From the NCBI GenBank assembly GCA_017309115.1, contig JAFLEF010000024.1:1-64000 (forward strand): a stretch of 64,000 bases of DNA, given 5' to 3'. A model generated the notes under the pieces. The model ran no database searches, was not told the DNA's origin, and worked only from the letters and a program-made list of their open reading frames with translations. Shown in pieces: positions 52,965 through 61,573 of the stretch. This stretch comes from Verrucomicrobiota bacterium (GTDB lineage Bacteria > Verrucomicrobiota > Verrucomicrobiia > Limisphaerales > UBA9464). The number at the start of each line of letters is the position of its first letter. Positions within the stretch are counted from its first letter, which is position 1. The position numbers and the translations under genes were made by a program.

Positions 52965-55304
52965 TCAACGTCCGCTGAGTTGCTGAGCTCGGCGGACCAG
53001 GTCGATGAACTCGGAGCGGTAGCCCTCGCGATCGGGTCCCAGTCCGGCTTCCGCCAGGCGGGAGACCTTGTCCCAGGTCAGATCGCCCTTGTGCGGCGAG
53101 TTCCGCAGCAGCATGCCGTAGCCAGCAACCGCAGTGGCGAACTTGAAATCGGCACTGGCCTGATTGAATTCCCGGTCCGTGTCCTTCACGGGAAGTTCCA
53201 ACAGCTTGCTTTGATCACCATCCGGAGCCTTGTAGCGCAGCCGGAGCAGGAACAGCTCGTCGGCATGGGGCGCCTTTTCCCGGGCTTCCGAGGCGGGTGG
53301 CTGGACCTGATAGCGCAGGGGATCCACTCCCGCGAGACTCGGCGAGGCCGGCTCAATTTCGTACAACACCGTGACTTGGTGTCCGGCGCCGACGTCGCCG
53401 GCGTCCTTCTGATCGTCGTTGAAGTCGCGATCGCGGAGCGCGCGATTCTCGTAGCCCAGGAGCCGATAGGATTTCACCCGAGTGGGATTGAACTCGACCT
53501 GGACCTTCACGTCCTTGGCCACGGTGACCAGCGTGCCTTCGAGTTGTTCGCCCAGGACCTTGCGGGCTTCGGTGAAGGAATCGACATAGGCGTAGTTGCC
53601 GTTCCCCTTGTCGGCGAGCAGTTCCATGGTGGAATCCTTGAGATTGCCGAGACCATATCCGAGAACGCTAAGGAACACGCCCGACTTGGCTTTTTCCTCG
53701 ATGAGCTTTTGCAGTTGGGCGGGATCGCTGATCCCGATGTTGAAGTCACCGTCGGTGCACAGGATCACACGGTTCACCCATTCGCGGTTGAAACGGTTGG
53801 TGGCCAATCGATAGGCGTCCACGATTCCGGCGGCTCCAGCGGTGCCGCTGCCGGCGCGGAGCGCTTCGATGGTGTTCTGGATCTGGGTGCGACCGTCGGC
53901 GGTGACGCGGGTGGGTTCCAGCGCAATGCGGGATTCCCCGGCGTAGGTCACGATGCCCACAGAATCCTTCTCGGTAAGACGGTCGAGCAGGAGCCGGAGC
54001 GAACGCTTCACCAGGGGCAACTTGTTCTCGGGTTCCATCGAGCCGCTGACATCGAGCAGGAAGATCAGGTTGGCCGGCGGTCGTTCCTGGCGATCGGTTT
54101 GGGGAGTCTGCAGGCCGATGCGAATCAGTTTGTTTCCTTCCTTCCACGGGGAGTCGGCGATTTCGATCGCGGTGGCGAAGGGTTCGCCGCGGCGCGGTGC
54201 GGGATAGTCGTAGCGGAAGTAGTTGATCAATTCCTCCACGCGAACGGCATCGGGAGGCGGCAGGCTGCCGTCGCGCAGGAAGCGGCGGACATTGGCGTAA
54301 CTGGCGGTGTCCACATCCAGGCCGAAGGTGGAGAGCCGTGCGGCCAGGACTTCCTTGAAGGGGTTGTCTTGAATGGCGCTGTAGCTTTCGGTGCCGGACT
54401 CGGCGTAGCGCCAGGTCGGAGCGTCGGCCAAGCGCGCCAGCTGTTCCGCCTCCACCAGCTTTACGTCCTGACCCAAGGCGAGTTCCCCGGCTTTGCCAGC
54501 TGCTGCGGAAGCCGAGAGGGTTCGGCCCAGGTTGAGCTGATTCTGCTGGGGAATCAGGCTGTAGCGCCGCGCTAGGAGCGGATCCATCCGATAGAAATTT
54601 TCGGTCCCGTTGGCTGCGACGGTGGCGTTGTCGACGGCGTTGAGTGAGGGAATCGCCGACAACGATTCAGACTGACGTTGCGCCAGTTCACCGTTGTCGT
54701 TCCGCGTGATTGATCCCAGGGGTGTCGGACCAGCCGACTGGGAATTCAGGGCTAGATCCGTAACACCACGTTCCGCCTTGTCTTTTCCGAATTGCAGGCC
54801 GACCTGCGGTTTTGGCGTGGCCGTAATGCCTCTGAATTCGGACTCCTCGCGGATGACTTCAGTCGGAACGGGCTTTAACGCCAAGCGATCCACTTCGGGC
54901 GGGGGAGTCAGGGACTGCTTCCGACTGAGAACCGGCTGAGGAAGGGACAACAACGCGAGTACCAGAGCGGCGAGACCGGCGGTGGCCCAGATCAACTGCT
55001 GCCGCCAAAGTCGGAGCAGATCGCCGAAGGTCTGCCGTTGGGGTTCCGCTCGGGAAGGCTTGGGTTGGGAAACCGCTTCGGGGGTGGAACGGAGGAGGGT
55101 GGTTCGTTGCGCTTCAGAGAGGGCGACAGCGGGTTCCGCGGCGAACTCGCGGGCGAGGAGATCGCTGGTGTGCCGCAGCGCCTCCATCTCGGTAAGGAGT
55201 TCGGGCGATTGATTCAGGGCGGCCTCGACTTCGGCGCGTTCGGCTGGGCTGAGTTCGTCGAGTAGATACGCGGTGAGTTCGGGGGAATCGGGGGAAAGCT
55301 TCAT
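52965..55304 (-). CDS. Membrane VWA-domain protein with anti-sigma-like N-terminus
   Basis: A 779-residue protein. Residues 1-60 resemble the helical N-terminus of anti-sigma factors (AYLLDELSPAERAEVEAAL) without zinc ligands. A single span at about 104-122 leads to a large periplasmic part. There a YfbK-type N-terminal domain (about 285-380) is followed by a VWA domain with the metal-site motif FLLDVSGSMEPENK near 412-425 and by a DUF3520-like C-terminus (VTVLYEIEP, then LFLLRLRYKAPDG). It lies 19 bases after an ECF sigma gene on the same strand. The two are likely a sigma factor and its membrane partner, which may act as anti-sigma factor and sense an extracytoplasmic ligand. Confidence 0.85.
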   Translation of the reverse strand: MKLSPDSPELTAYLLDELSPAERAEVEAALNQSPELLTEMEALRHTSDLLAREFAAEPAVALSEAQRTTLLRSTPEAVSQPKPSRAEPQRQTFGDLLRLWRQQLIWATAGLAALVLALLSLPQPVLSRKQSLTPPPEVDRLALKPVPTEVIREESEFRGITATPKPQVGLQFGKDKAERGVTDLALNSQSAGPTPLGSITRNDNGELAQRQSESLSAIPSLNAVDNATVAANGTENFYRMDPLLARRYSLIPQQNQLNLGRTLSASAAAGKAGELALGQDVKLVEAEQLARLADAPTWRYAESGTESYSAIQDNPFKEVLAARLSTFGLDVDTASYANVRRFLRDGSLPPPDAVRVEELINYFRYDYPAPRRGEPFATAIEIADSPWKEGNKLIRIGLQTPQTDRQERPPANLIFLLDVSGSMEPENKLPLVKRSLRLLLDRLTEKDSVGIVTYAGESRIALEPTRVTADGRTQIQNTIEALRAGSGTAGAAGIVDAYRLATNRFNREWVNRVILCTDGDFNIGISDPAQLQKLIEEKAKSGVFLSVLGYGLGNLKDSTMELLADKGNGNYAYVDSFTEARKVLGEQLEGTLVTVAKDVKVQVEFNPTRVKSYRLLGYENRALRDRDFNDDQKDAGDVGAGHQVTVLYEIEPASPSLAGVDPLRYQVQPPASEAREKAPHADELFLLRLRYKAPDGDQSKLLELPVKDTDREFNQASADFKFATAVAGYGMLLRNSPHKGDLTWDKVSRLAEAGLGPDREGYRSEFIDLVRRAQQLSGR

Positions 55305-55323
55305 GCGATGACGGGAAGGGGGT

Positions 55324-55881
55324 TCAGAGCGGATGGGTGACAGGGCGGGGTTGTTCCAGTTTCTCGAGTCGGCCGCGCAGGGTCTTCAGCGCGGTGTGGA
55401 GCAGGAATCCGACATTGCCCACACTGAGCGAGGTGACGGCGGCGATTTCCTGGTAACTGAGGTGGTGTTGGAATTTGAGTCGGACGACTTCGCGTTGATT
55501 CGCGGGGAGTCCGGTGAGGAGGGCTTCCACCTGGCCGGCCGTGTCCCTCGAGGCGGCAGTTTCCGCCGGAGACGGCTCCGGAGCGGGTCGGTGGTCCAGT
55601 TCAAGGTCTGTGAGCGGAGTCATTCGACGATCCTTTCGCAGCACGTCGAGAGCCCGATTGCGGCCGACGGTGAACAGCCACTGGGCCAGATGATCCTCCA
55701 CTGCGCCCGGGGGTTGCTGGTAGAGGCGCAGGAAGGTGTCCTGCACCACATCCCGGGCGGAATCGAGGTCACCGGTAAGACTCAGCGCGTAACGAACCAA
55801 CGGGGCTTCGTAACGTTCGAGACTTTCCCGGAGGACTTCATCCCGACTGCGGGTGTCTCTGGCCGATTGTTCAGACTCCAT
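55324..55881 (-). CDS. ECF sigma factor, VWA-linked
   Basis: A 185-residue RNA polymerase sigma factor. ATG 55881 gives MESEQSARDTRSRDEVLRESLERYEAPLVRYALSLTGD. Region 2 (YALSLTGDLDSARDVVQDTFLRLYQQ) and region 4 (LPANQREVVRLKFQHHLSYQEIAAVTSLSVGNVGFLLHTALKTL) are complete. The downstream gene encodes a membrane VWA protein with an anti-sigma-like N-terminus, 19 bases away, so the pair is probably one transcript and one regulatory unit. The frame continues 59 codons further upstream to 56058, but those residues look non-coding. Confidence 0.92.
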   Translation of the reverse strand: MESEQSARDTRSRDEVLRESLERYEAPLVRYALSLTGDLDSARDVVQDTFLRLYQQPPGAVEDHLAQWLFTVGRNRALDVLRKDRRMTPLTDLELDHRPAPEPSPAETAASRDTAGQVEALLTGLPANQREVVRLKFQHHLSYQEIAAVTSLSVGNVGFLLHTALKTLRGRLEKLEQPRPVTHPL

Positions 55882-56309
55882 GCCGTGCTGTCGGGATAAC
55901 GCGGAGCCGGGGGGATTATTAGAGGAAAGTTTCGCGAACTCGGACTGAGGCTGGCTTCGGCGCGAAGAACCGCGGGGATTGATCAAATGCAAACATATTG
56001 CATTGACGAAGTCGCCGGATTTTCTCACTGTAGTCACCGTCAAGTGTACGGCGAACATCCCATGGAGGCGTTCTGGAGTCCCCGCGAGTGGGCGGGGTTC
56101 TGGGTTGCGTTAGTGGGATGGGAGCGGTGCCGGTCGGGATAAGTCTTTTCCCAGCGGAGCGCTCGTGATGGAGGCGTCTCTGCTCGGGAGTGAACGGTGT
56201 AACGGTTGAAGCCGGGTCCGGATGGATCGCCGCGGCCCGGCTTCTTCACACCCACCTGCGGGTGGGTGGCTCTCTGGTTCGAAGTCAGTTGATAAAATCC
56301 CCTTTTGCC
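55882..56309. other. Divergent intergenic region, sigma and GTPase genes
   Basis: Contains the palindrome TGCAA-N5-TTGCA at 55988-56002 and otherwise GC-rich DNA. Promoters for both directions are expected here but none is clear by eye. Confidence 0.5.
55988..56002. promoter_or_regulatory. TGCAA-N5-TTGCA palindrome
   Basis: TGCAA, five bases (ACATA), TTGCA. The same arms and spacing occur at 59611-59625. It lies 107 bases before the sigma start and about 310 before the GTPase start. Candidate operator, protein unknown. Confidence 0.35.
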
Positions 56310-57590
56310 ATGCCCATTGCTTCCACGGCTCGACGACGCCTGCCCCGTACCGGTCAACCCCTGCCGGTCACCGTCCTCTCCGGATTTCTCGGGGCCGGAA
56401 AAACCACGCTGCTCAACCACATTCTCCACAATCGGGAGAATCGTCGGGTGGCTCTGATCGTGAATGACCTCAGCGAGGTCAACATCGATGTGGCTCTGGT
56501 CCGCGGGGGTGGAGCCGCCCTCAATCGGACCGAGGAGAAGCTCGTGGAAATGAGCAATGGCTGCATCTGCTGCACGTTGCGCGAGGACTTGCTGAAGGAG
56601 GTGGCGGCGCTGGCCCGGGAAGGTCGCTTTGATCAATTGGTCATTGAAAGCACCGGCATTAGCGAGCCGTTGCCAGTGGCCGAGACCTTCACCTTTACCG
56701 ATGAAGCGGGCCGGACACTGAACGACCTCGCCCGTCTTGACACGATGGTCACGGTGGTGGACGCGCTGAACTTCCTGCGTGATTACGGTTCGGCCGAGAG
56801 CCTGTCCGATCGGCGAATCGCTCGGGACGAGTCGGATGATCGGTGCGTCGTGGACTTGCTGATCGAGCAGGTGGAGTTCGCCGACGTTCTGGTGGTCAAC
56901 AAGACCGATCTGGTGACTTCGGCTCAGGTGGTGCAGTTGGAGGGCATCCTGCGGGCTCTGAATCCTCTGGCGAAGATCGTCTTCTCCCAGTTTGGACGAG
57001 TACCATTGGCGGAGGTTCTCGAGACGGGGCGCTTTAATTTTGAAACGGCGCGTCAGGCTCCGGGTTGGCTGCGGGAACTGCGCGGCGAACACACACCGGA
57101 GACCGAGGAATACGGGATCAGCAGTTTCGTGTACCGCGCGCGGCGTCCGTTCCATCCCGAACGGTTCATGCGAATGATTCAAGGCGACTGGCCGGGCGTG
57201 ATTCGCAGCAAAGGTTTCTTCTGGTTGGCCACCCGGATGGAATGGGCGGGCTCGTGGTCGCAAGCGGGCGCGGCGTGTCGAACTGAAGCGGGAGGCTTCT
57301 GGTGGGCGGCGGTGCCTAAGAATCAGTGGCCGGACGACGACGAGCAATGCCGCGAGATTGCTCGGCTTTGGAAGAAGCCATGGGGCGACCGGCGTCAGGA
57401 GATTGTTGTGATCGGGCTGGATCTCAACGTCGAACTCCTCACCGAACGTCTCGATGCCTGTCTGCTGACCGATGCCGAAATGGCGCTCGGTCCGGAAGGT
57501 TGGGCACACTTCCCTGATCCTTTCCTGCCCTGGACCGTTCGCGAAGAGCCGGCTCCGGAAGCGCCGCCCACGCAAGTTCGCGCCCGCTGA
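56310..57590 (+). CDS. COG0523 GTP-dependent metal chaperone
   Basis: A 426-residue GTPase of the CobW/ZNG1/YeiR class. ATG 56310 is followed by the P-loop [12 protein letters not shown] (25-32), the metal-binding CxCC motif (Cys85, Cys87, Cys88 in [11 protein letters not shown]), the [12 protein letters not shown] switch and the VVNKTDLV base-recognition motif near 200. A long C-terminal half with [23 protein letters not shown] is the CobW C-terminal domain. Members hand zinc to target proteins, usually under zinc limitation, though cobalt or iron versions exist. It is followed 25 bases later by a P1B ATPase gene, which supports a metal role. No cobalamin genes are nearby. Confidence 0.9.
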   Translation: MPIASTARRRLPRTGQPLPVTVLSGFLGAGKTTLLNHILHNRENRRVALIVNDLSEVNIDVALVRGGGAALNRTEEKLVEMSNGCICCTLREDLLKEVAALAREGRFDQLVIESTGISEPLPVAETFTFTDEAGRTLNDLARLDTMVTVVDALNFLRDYGSAESLSDRRIARDESDDRCVVDLLIEQVEFADVLVVNKTDLVTSAQVVQLEGILRALNPLAKIVFSQFGRVPLAEVLETGRFNFETARQAPGWLRELRGEHTPETEEYGISSFVYRARRPFHPERFMRMIQGDWPGVIRSKGFFWLATRMEWAGSWSQAGAACRTEAGGFWWAAVPKNQWPDDDEQCREIARLWKKPWGDRRQEIVVIGLDLNVELLTERLDACLLTDAEMALGPEGWAHFPDPFLPWTVREEPAPEAPPTQVRAR

Positions 57591-57615
57591 GCGCGAGAAT
57601 TTACCCCGATATCCC

Positions 57616-59574
57616 ATGCAAGTTTCCACGCTGCACCACGAACAGAAGGATGCGGAAGCGCTGACCCAGGCGGCGACCGGGCGGCTCAGCCAAACGATGA
57701 TTGGGTTTATCTTTGTCCTGAACTCCTACGTGATGGAATGGTTGTTCGTCCGGGGGAGTCTGGTGGCGGGCGGCAGTGCGCTCATTGGGGCATTGCTCCT
57801 GGGATATCCCCTCCTGGCGGCGTCCGTGGCGAGCCTGCGACGCGGGGAATTCGGAATCAACGAACTGGTCAGCATGGCCTTCCTGGCGTCGTTTGCGACC
57901 AACGATTACCGCACTGCCGGGGTGGTCGCCTTCTTCATGTTAATGGGCGAAGTCATCGAGACCCGGACGGCCGCTGGCGCGCGGGCTTCGATTGAATCGC
58001 TCGTTCGGTTGACGCCGACCCGGGCTCGTCGGGTTGTGGCTCAGGGCGAGGAAGAGGTGGCGGCGCAAGATCTGCGGGAGGGAGACTCGATTCGTGTTCG
58101 GCCGGGCGACAATCTGCCGGCGGATGGAGTGGTCCTTTCCGGCGAAGGCTCGGTGAATCAGGCGAGCATCACCGGCGAATCATTGCCCGTGGACAAGGGA
58201 GTGGGCGACGAGGTGTTCGCTGGGACCCAGAACCTGAATGGAGTTCTCGTGGTGCGCGTGACTCGGGCCGGGCAGGACACCACGCTCGGCAAGGTACGGG
58301 ATCTGATTCTCGCGGCGGAACAGACGAAGCTGCCGATCATGCGTCTGATCGACCAGTATGTGGGCTTTTACACGCCGTTGGTGTTGGTGCTGGCGGCGTT
58401 GGTCTGGGCGTTTACCAAGGATTTGCAACGGGTGATTGCGGTGCTGGTGGTGTCGTGTCCCTGCGCCTTTGTTTTGGCGACGCCGACCGCGATGGTCGCG
58501 GCCTTGGCGGCGGCGTCCCGGCTCGGGGTGTTGATCAAGAACGTGGCGGATCTCGAATTGGTGGCCCGCATTACGGCCTTCGTCTTCGACAAGACCGGCA
58601 CGGTCACGACCGGACGCCTGGCAGTGAGCCGGTTGTTTCCTCTCGAGGGATGTACTCCGGCCGACTTGTTGCGTTGCGCGGCATCGGTGGAGCGGTTCAG
58701 CAATCACCCGGTGGCTCGGGCCGTTCAGCAACTGGCCGACGAGGCGGGAGTCCCGTTGCCGGAAGCGGAGAACTTTTCGGAAAGTGCCGGTCAAGGAGTT
58801 CGGGCCCGCGTTGAAGGTCACGAGGTGCGGGTCGGTCGGGCCACTTGGTTGCGGGCTGAGGGCATTGCGGGTGATTTCGAGAGCAGTGTCGATCTTCAGG
58901 AGGCTTCGGGCTACAGCCTGATCTTTGTGGCTCGGGATCGTCAGTGTCTGGGATGGATTGCCCTGCAAGATCGGCTGCGACCGGAGGCGCCCGCGGCGCT
59001 ACAGGCCCTGCGGCAGATTGGGATTCATGCTCAGGCCTTGGTCTCGGGTGACCGGAAGCCGGTAGCCCAGCGGGTGGGGGCCGAATTGGGAATGAACGAA
59101 GTGGTCGCCGAGTGTTTGCCCCAGGACAAGGTGGCGTACGTGCGGTCGCTGAAGGCCGCCGGACATCGGGTGGCGGTGGTCGGAGATGGCGTCAATGATG
59201 CGCCGGCTCTGGCGGCGGGCGATCTGGGAATTGCCATGGGCGCTGCGGGCAGTGATGTGGCGTTGCACAGCGCTTCGATCGCTTTGATGAATAGTGAGTT
59301 GAGTCGGTTGCCCTTCCTTTGCGCGCTCTCCCGCGAGACCCGGCGCGTGATCCACCAGAACTTCCTGGTGGGCCTGCTGTTCATCGTCGGCGGGCTGTCC
59401 TTGGCGATGGCCGGTTATCTGAATCCAATTCTGGCGGCGATCCTGCACAATGCGGGATCGATCTTGGTCGTGTTCAACAGCGCCCGTCTGGTCCGTCAGG
59501 GAGAAGCACTGGAACCGGCAAATATCCGCCGGGTTTCGCCGGATTCCCCCTCATTGGAGCCGCAATTTGCCTGA
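57616..59574 (+). CDS. P1B-type heavy-metal transporting ATPase
   Basis: A 652-residue membrane ATPase. ATG 57616 begins MQVSTLHHEQKDAE. No N-terminal Cys-x-x-Cys metal domain is present, only a His-containing leader. The actuator motif is TGES near 190, the metal-binding CPC motif in VVSCPCAFVLATP is near 282, the phosphorylation site DKTGT is near 325, and the hinge GDGVNDAPAL is near 528, followed by two last spans ending with HNAGSILVVFNS. CPC plus His/Asp context is compatible with Zn, Cd, Pb or Cu transport; substrate is not decided by sequence alone. It is coupled to the metal chaperone gene upstream. Confidence 0.92.
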   Translation: MQVSTLHHEQKDAEALTQAATGRLSQTMIGFIFVLNSYVMEWLFVRGSLVAGGSALIGALLLGYPLLAASVASLRRGEFGINELVSMAFLASFATNDYRTAGVVAFFMLMGEVIETRTAAGARASIESLVRLTPTRARRVVAQGEEEVAAQDLREGDSIRVRPGDNLPADGVVLSGEGSVNQASITGESLPVDKGVGDEVFAGTQNLNGVLVVRVTRAGQDTTLGKVRDLILAAEQTKLPIMRLIDQYVGFYTPLVLVLAALVWAFTKDLQRVIAVLVVSCPCAFVLATPTAMVAALAAASRLGVLIKNVADLELVARITAFVFDKTGTVTTGRLAVSRLFPLEGCTPADLLRCAASVERFSNHPVARAVQQLADEAGVPLPEAENFSESAGQGVRARVEGHEVRVGRATWLRAEGIAGDFESSVDLQEASGYSLIFVARDRQCLGWIALQDRLRPEAPAALQALRQIGIHAQALVSGDRKPVAQRVGAELGMNEVVAECLPQDKVAYVRSLKAAGHRVAVVGDGVNDAPALAAGDLGIAMGAAGSDVALHSASIALMNSELSRLPFLCALSRETRRVIHQNFLVGLLFIVGGLSLAMAGYLNPILAAILHNAGSILVVFNSARLVRQGEALEPANIRRVSPDSPSLEPQFA

Positions 59575-59610
59575 ATCCGCACTTGCCCGGACCTCACTCC
59601 TGCTTAACGT

Positions 59611-59625
59611 TGCAATGTCTTTGCA
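59611..59625. promoter_or_regulatory. TGCAA-N5-TTGCA palindrome at a start codon
   Basis: TGCAA, TGTCT, TTGCA; extended to GTTGCAA/TTGCAAC at 59609-59627. It overlaps the ATG at 59615 of the Cys/His-rich protein. In RNA it could also pair as a small hairpin that hides the start codon. Confidence 0.4.
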
Positions 59626-60001
59626 ACACTTGGCCTCCCATGCGGGTTTACGTCGTCTGGTCCTGTCTTTTGGGGCGGGGTTGGTGACGTGTCTGCTGGT
59701 GTTGGCTGGGGTTCTGGCGGCGAATCCAGTCTGGCACGAGGTGTTGCACGATCACGATCAAAAGCCTGGGTCGTGTGCGGGAACCCATAAGGATTCCCCC
59801 TGTGATTCGTCCGAACCCGAGGCCGGCTGTGGCGTGTGTGCGTTCGCCCTGCAGCACGTCGATCTGGTCGGCTTGGAACCGGTGACGGTTTTGATTTCGG
59901 GCCATTGGACCGAGGTGGGATTTGCGGGGTCATTGGTGATGGTGCCTCAGCGGTCGGACCTCTCCGGCCACGGTCGCGGGCCGCCGGTCGGCGAAGCTTA
60001 A
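59615..60001 (+). CDS. Small Cys/His-rich exported or membrane protein
   Basis: A 128-residue protein with one hydrophobic segment near 15-38 (LVLSFGAGLVTCLLVLAGVLAAN). It is followed by HEVLHDHDQ, CAGTHKDSPC and GCGVCAF, giving five Cys and five His within about 45 residues. The pattern resembles DUF2946-like or metal-binding periplasmic proteins; I do not name it. It lies 40 bases after the P1B ATPase stop and starts inside a palindrome, so it probably belongs to the same metal-linked transcript. Confidence 0.68.
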   Translation: MSLQHLASHAGLRRLVLSFGAGLVTCLLVLAGVLAANPVWHEVLHDHDQKPGSCAGTHKDSPCDSSEPEAGCGVCAFALQHVDLVGLEPVTVLISGHWTEVGFAGSLVMVPQRSDLSGHGRGPPVGEA

Positions 60002-60094
60002 GTTTCTGAGCTTCCCTGCGCGGGAAGTGTCGTCGTGTCCATCGTGGCCGACGTCTTCGTCGTCTCGTTCTCCGCGCCTCGTCGCGCCTGTCCC

Positions 60095-60817
60095 ATGAAA
60101 TCCTTCCCGGCATCCGGCCGGAACCCCAATCGGGGCTTCACTCTGATCGAATTGCTCGTGGTGATTGCGATTATCGCCATCCTCGCGGGCTTGTTGCTGC
60201 CTGCTCTGGCTTCGGCGAAGTCGCGCGCGAACCGGACCGCTTGCACTTCGAATCTGCATCAGTTGGGTCTGGGAATTCAGATGTATGCCGACGACAACCG
60301 CGGATACTTCCCCGAAACGACCCACGAGACCGGTGAGACCAACCGTTCCTGGATCTTCACCATGCGTCCGTACCTTGGTAATACGGACCGAATTCGCATC
60401 TGCCCTTCGGATCCGTGGCGTCAGGCGCGGCTGACCAACAACGCCAGCAGTTATATCCCCAACGAATACGTCGTCGTGGATGCCCGGTCCGGCTTCGGTC
60501 AGGTCGAAGAATCCTTCCGCAACCTGAATGCGCTGAAGAATCCTGTGGAAACCATCACGACCTTCGAGGTCACCGACAATCCCGAGAAGATCAGCACCTC
60601 GTTTGACCACACCCATTCCCGGAACTGGTTCAAGGGTTGGAACGCGGTGCTGGAAGACATTCAGCCCGATCGCCATCGCACCGGTTCGCCCAGCCTCGAC
60701 CGCACCCGGGGCACGGCCAATTACTTGTACGCCTGTGGTCATGTCCTGCCCGTTGCCGCGAAGACCATGAAAGACCGCGTGGACCGCGGCGAAAACATCG
60801 CGAGACCGCCCCCTTGA
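60095..60817 (+). CDS. Type II secretion-like pseudopilin (prepilin N-terminus)
   Basis: A 240-residue protein. ATG 60095. The N-terminal class III signal [19 protein letters not shown], with the conserved Glu at position +5 after the Gly, and a hydrophobic helix that forms the pilin stalk are obvious. The rest is the DUF1559/H-x9-DG type globular domain common in Verrucomicrobia and Planctomycetes; the final segment has [13 protein letters not shown] where relatives usually have YADGHV. Such one-gene pseudopilins are numerous in these phyla and their roles are unknown. It may be exported by a pilin-like system encoded elsewhere. It lies in the metal-linked stretch but has no direct tie. Confidence 0.87.
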   Translation: MKSFPASGRNPNRGFTLIELLVVIAIIAILAGLLLPALASAKSRANRTACTSNLHQLGLGIQMYADDNRGYFPETTHETGETNRSWIFTMRPYLGNTDRIRICPSDPWRQARLTNNASSYIPNEYVVVDARSGFGQVEESFRNLNALKNPVETITTFEVTDNPEKISTSFDHTHSRNWFKGWNAVLEDIQPDRHRTGSPSLDRTRGTANYLYACGHVLPVAAKTMKDRVDRGENIARPPP

Positions 60818-60867
60818 ACCCCTTTTGTTCCTAGTCCCCTACCTATTCACACACCACTCCTGAAATC

Positions 60868-61554
60868 ATGAAACAGTCCTACCTCACCGGATTGTGGCTG
60901 GCTTTGCTGGCCGCCCCATCCCTCAGTGCTGCCACCCCTCTCACTTCGGGTCACACCGATGTGGGGATTGGTTACGAAGGCGCCTTTGACCTTCACGTCC
61001 ACGATGAAGAGAACGACATCGAATATGCCCCGGACGAAGCCATCTTGGTGGTGGGCAGTGCGGGTCTTCAGTTCTCTCCCGGCGGCAATTTCAGTTTCCT
61101 CGGACCGGCCGGCACGCCCGTCTGGGTTTTGCCTGAAGAAGAGAATCCGGAACTGCTGTTCCTGGGAATTGGCGCGGAGGAACTCGCCCCGGCGGATTGG
61201 ACCGGCAACGTCACCTTGTCGCTGACCTCGGTGACCGGTCCGGGCAATTTCTACCTCTGGAACGTTAACTCGTTCGGAGTGCCCTCGGTCAAAATGGACT
61301 CGGCCGATGGGATCACCGGGGCCGACAACGTCTCGGTCATTCCGGGAAGCCATTCCCACTACAACTGGGGATTCTCCACCCCGGGAACCTACAGCGTCTC
61401 GTTTGAAGCCACCGGTCTGAACGTGCTGGACGGACCGCAGAACAGTGGGCCCGTGGCCTTCCAGTTCCAAGTGGTTCCCGAACCCGGAACATGGGCCCTT
61501 GCCGCGGTCGGAGCCGGAGCCCTGGCGTTGCTGGGCCGTCGTAGTTTGGGCTAA
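60868..61554 (+). CDS. PEP-CTERM surface protein with choice-of-anchor M domain
   Basis: A 228-residue protein: signal peptide (about 1-21), then an extracellular domain with LHVHDEENDIEYAPDEAILV, LPEEENPELLFLGIGAEE and SHSHYNWGFSTPGTYSV, the pattern of the choice-of-anchor M (TIGR03769-type) family. It has a C-terminal sorting signal VPEPGTWALAAVGAGALALL followed by GRRSLG, so it should be processed by an exosortase and linked to the surface. HxH pairs could bind metal. It is paired with a second protein of the same domain 19 bases later, which lacks the PEP signal. Confidence 0.88.
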   Translation: MKQSYLTGLWLALLAAPSLSAATPLTSGHTDVGIGYEGAFDLHVHDEENDIEYAPDEAILVVGSAGLQFSPGGNFSFLGPAGTPVWVLPEEENPELLFLGIGAEELAPADWTGNVTLSLTSVTGPGNFYLWNVNSFGVPSVKMDSADGITGADNVSVIPGSHSHYNWGFSTPGTYSVSFEATGLNVLDGPQNSGPVAFQFQVVPEPGTWALAAVGAGALALLGRRSLG

Positions 61555-61573
61555 TTCGGATCACCTAACGGGT

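Noticed and set aside
52980-54575. 531-codon + strand frame over the VWA gene
   Set aside because: Antisense to a gene with a VWA signature; composition typical of a complement reading.
56040-57629. 529-codon - strand frame over the metal chaperone gene
   Set aside because: Shadow of the COG0523 gene; its product lacks any family pattern.
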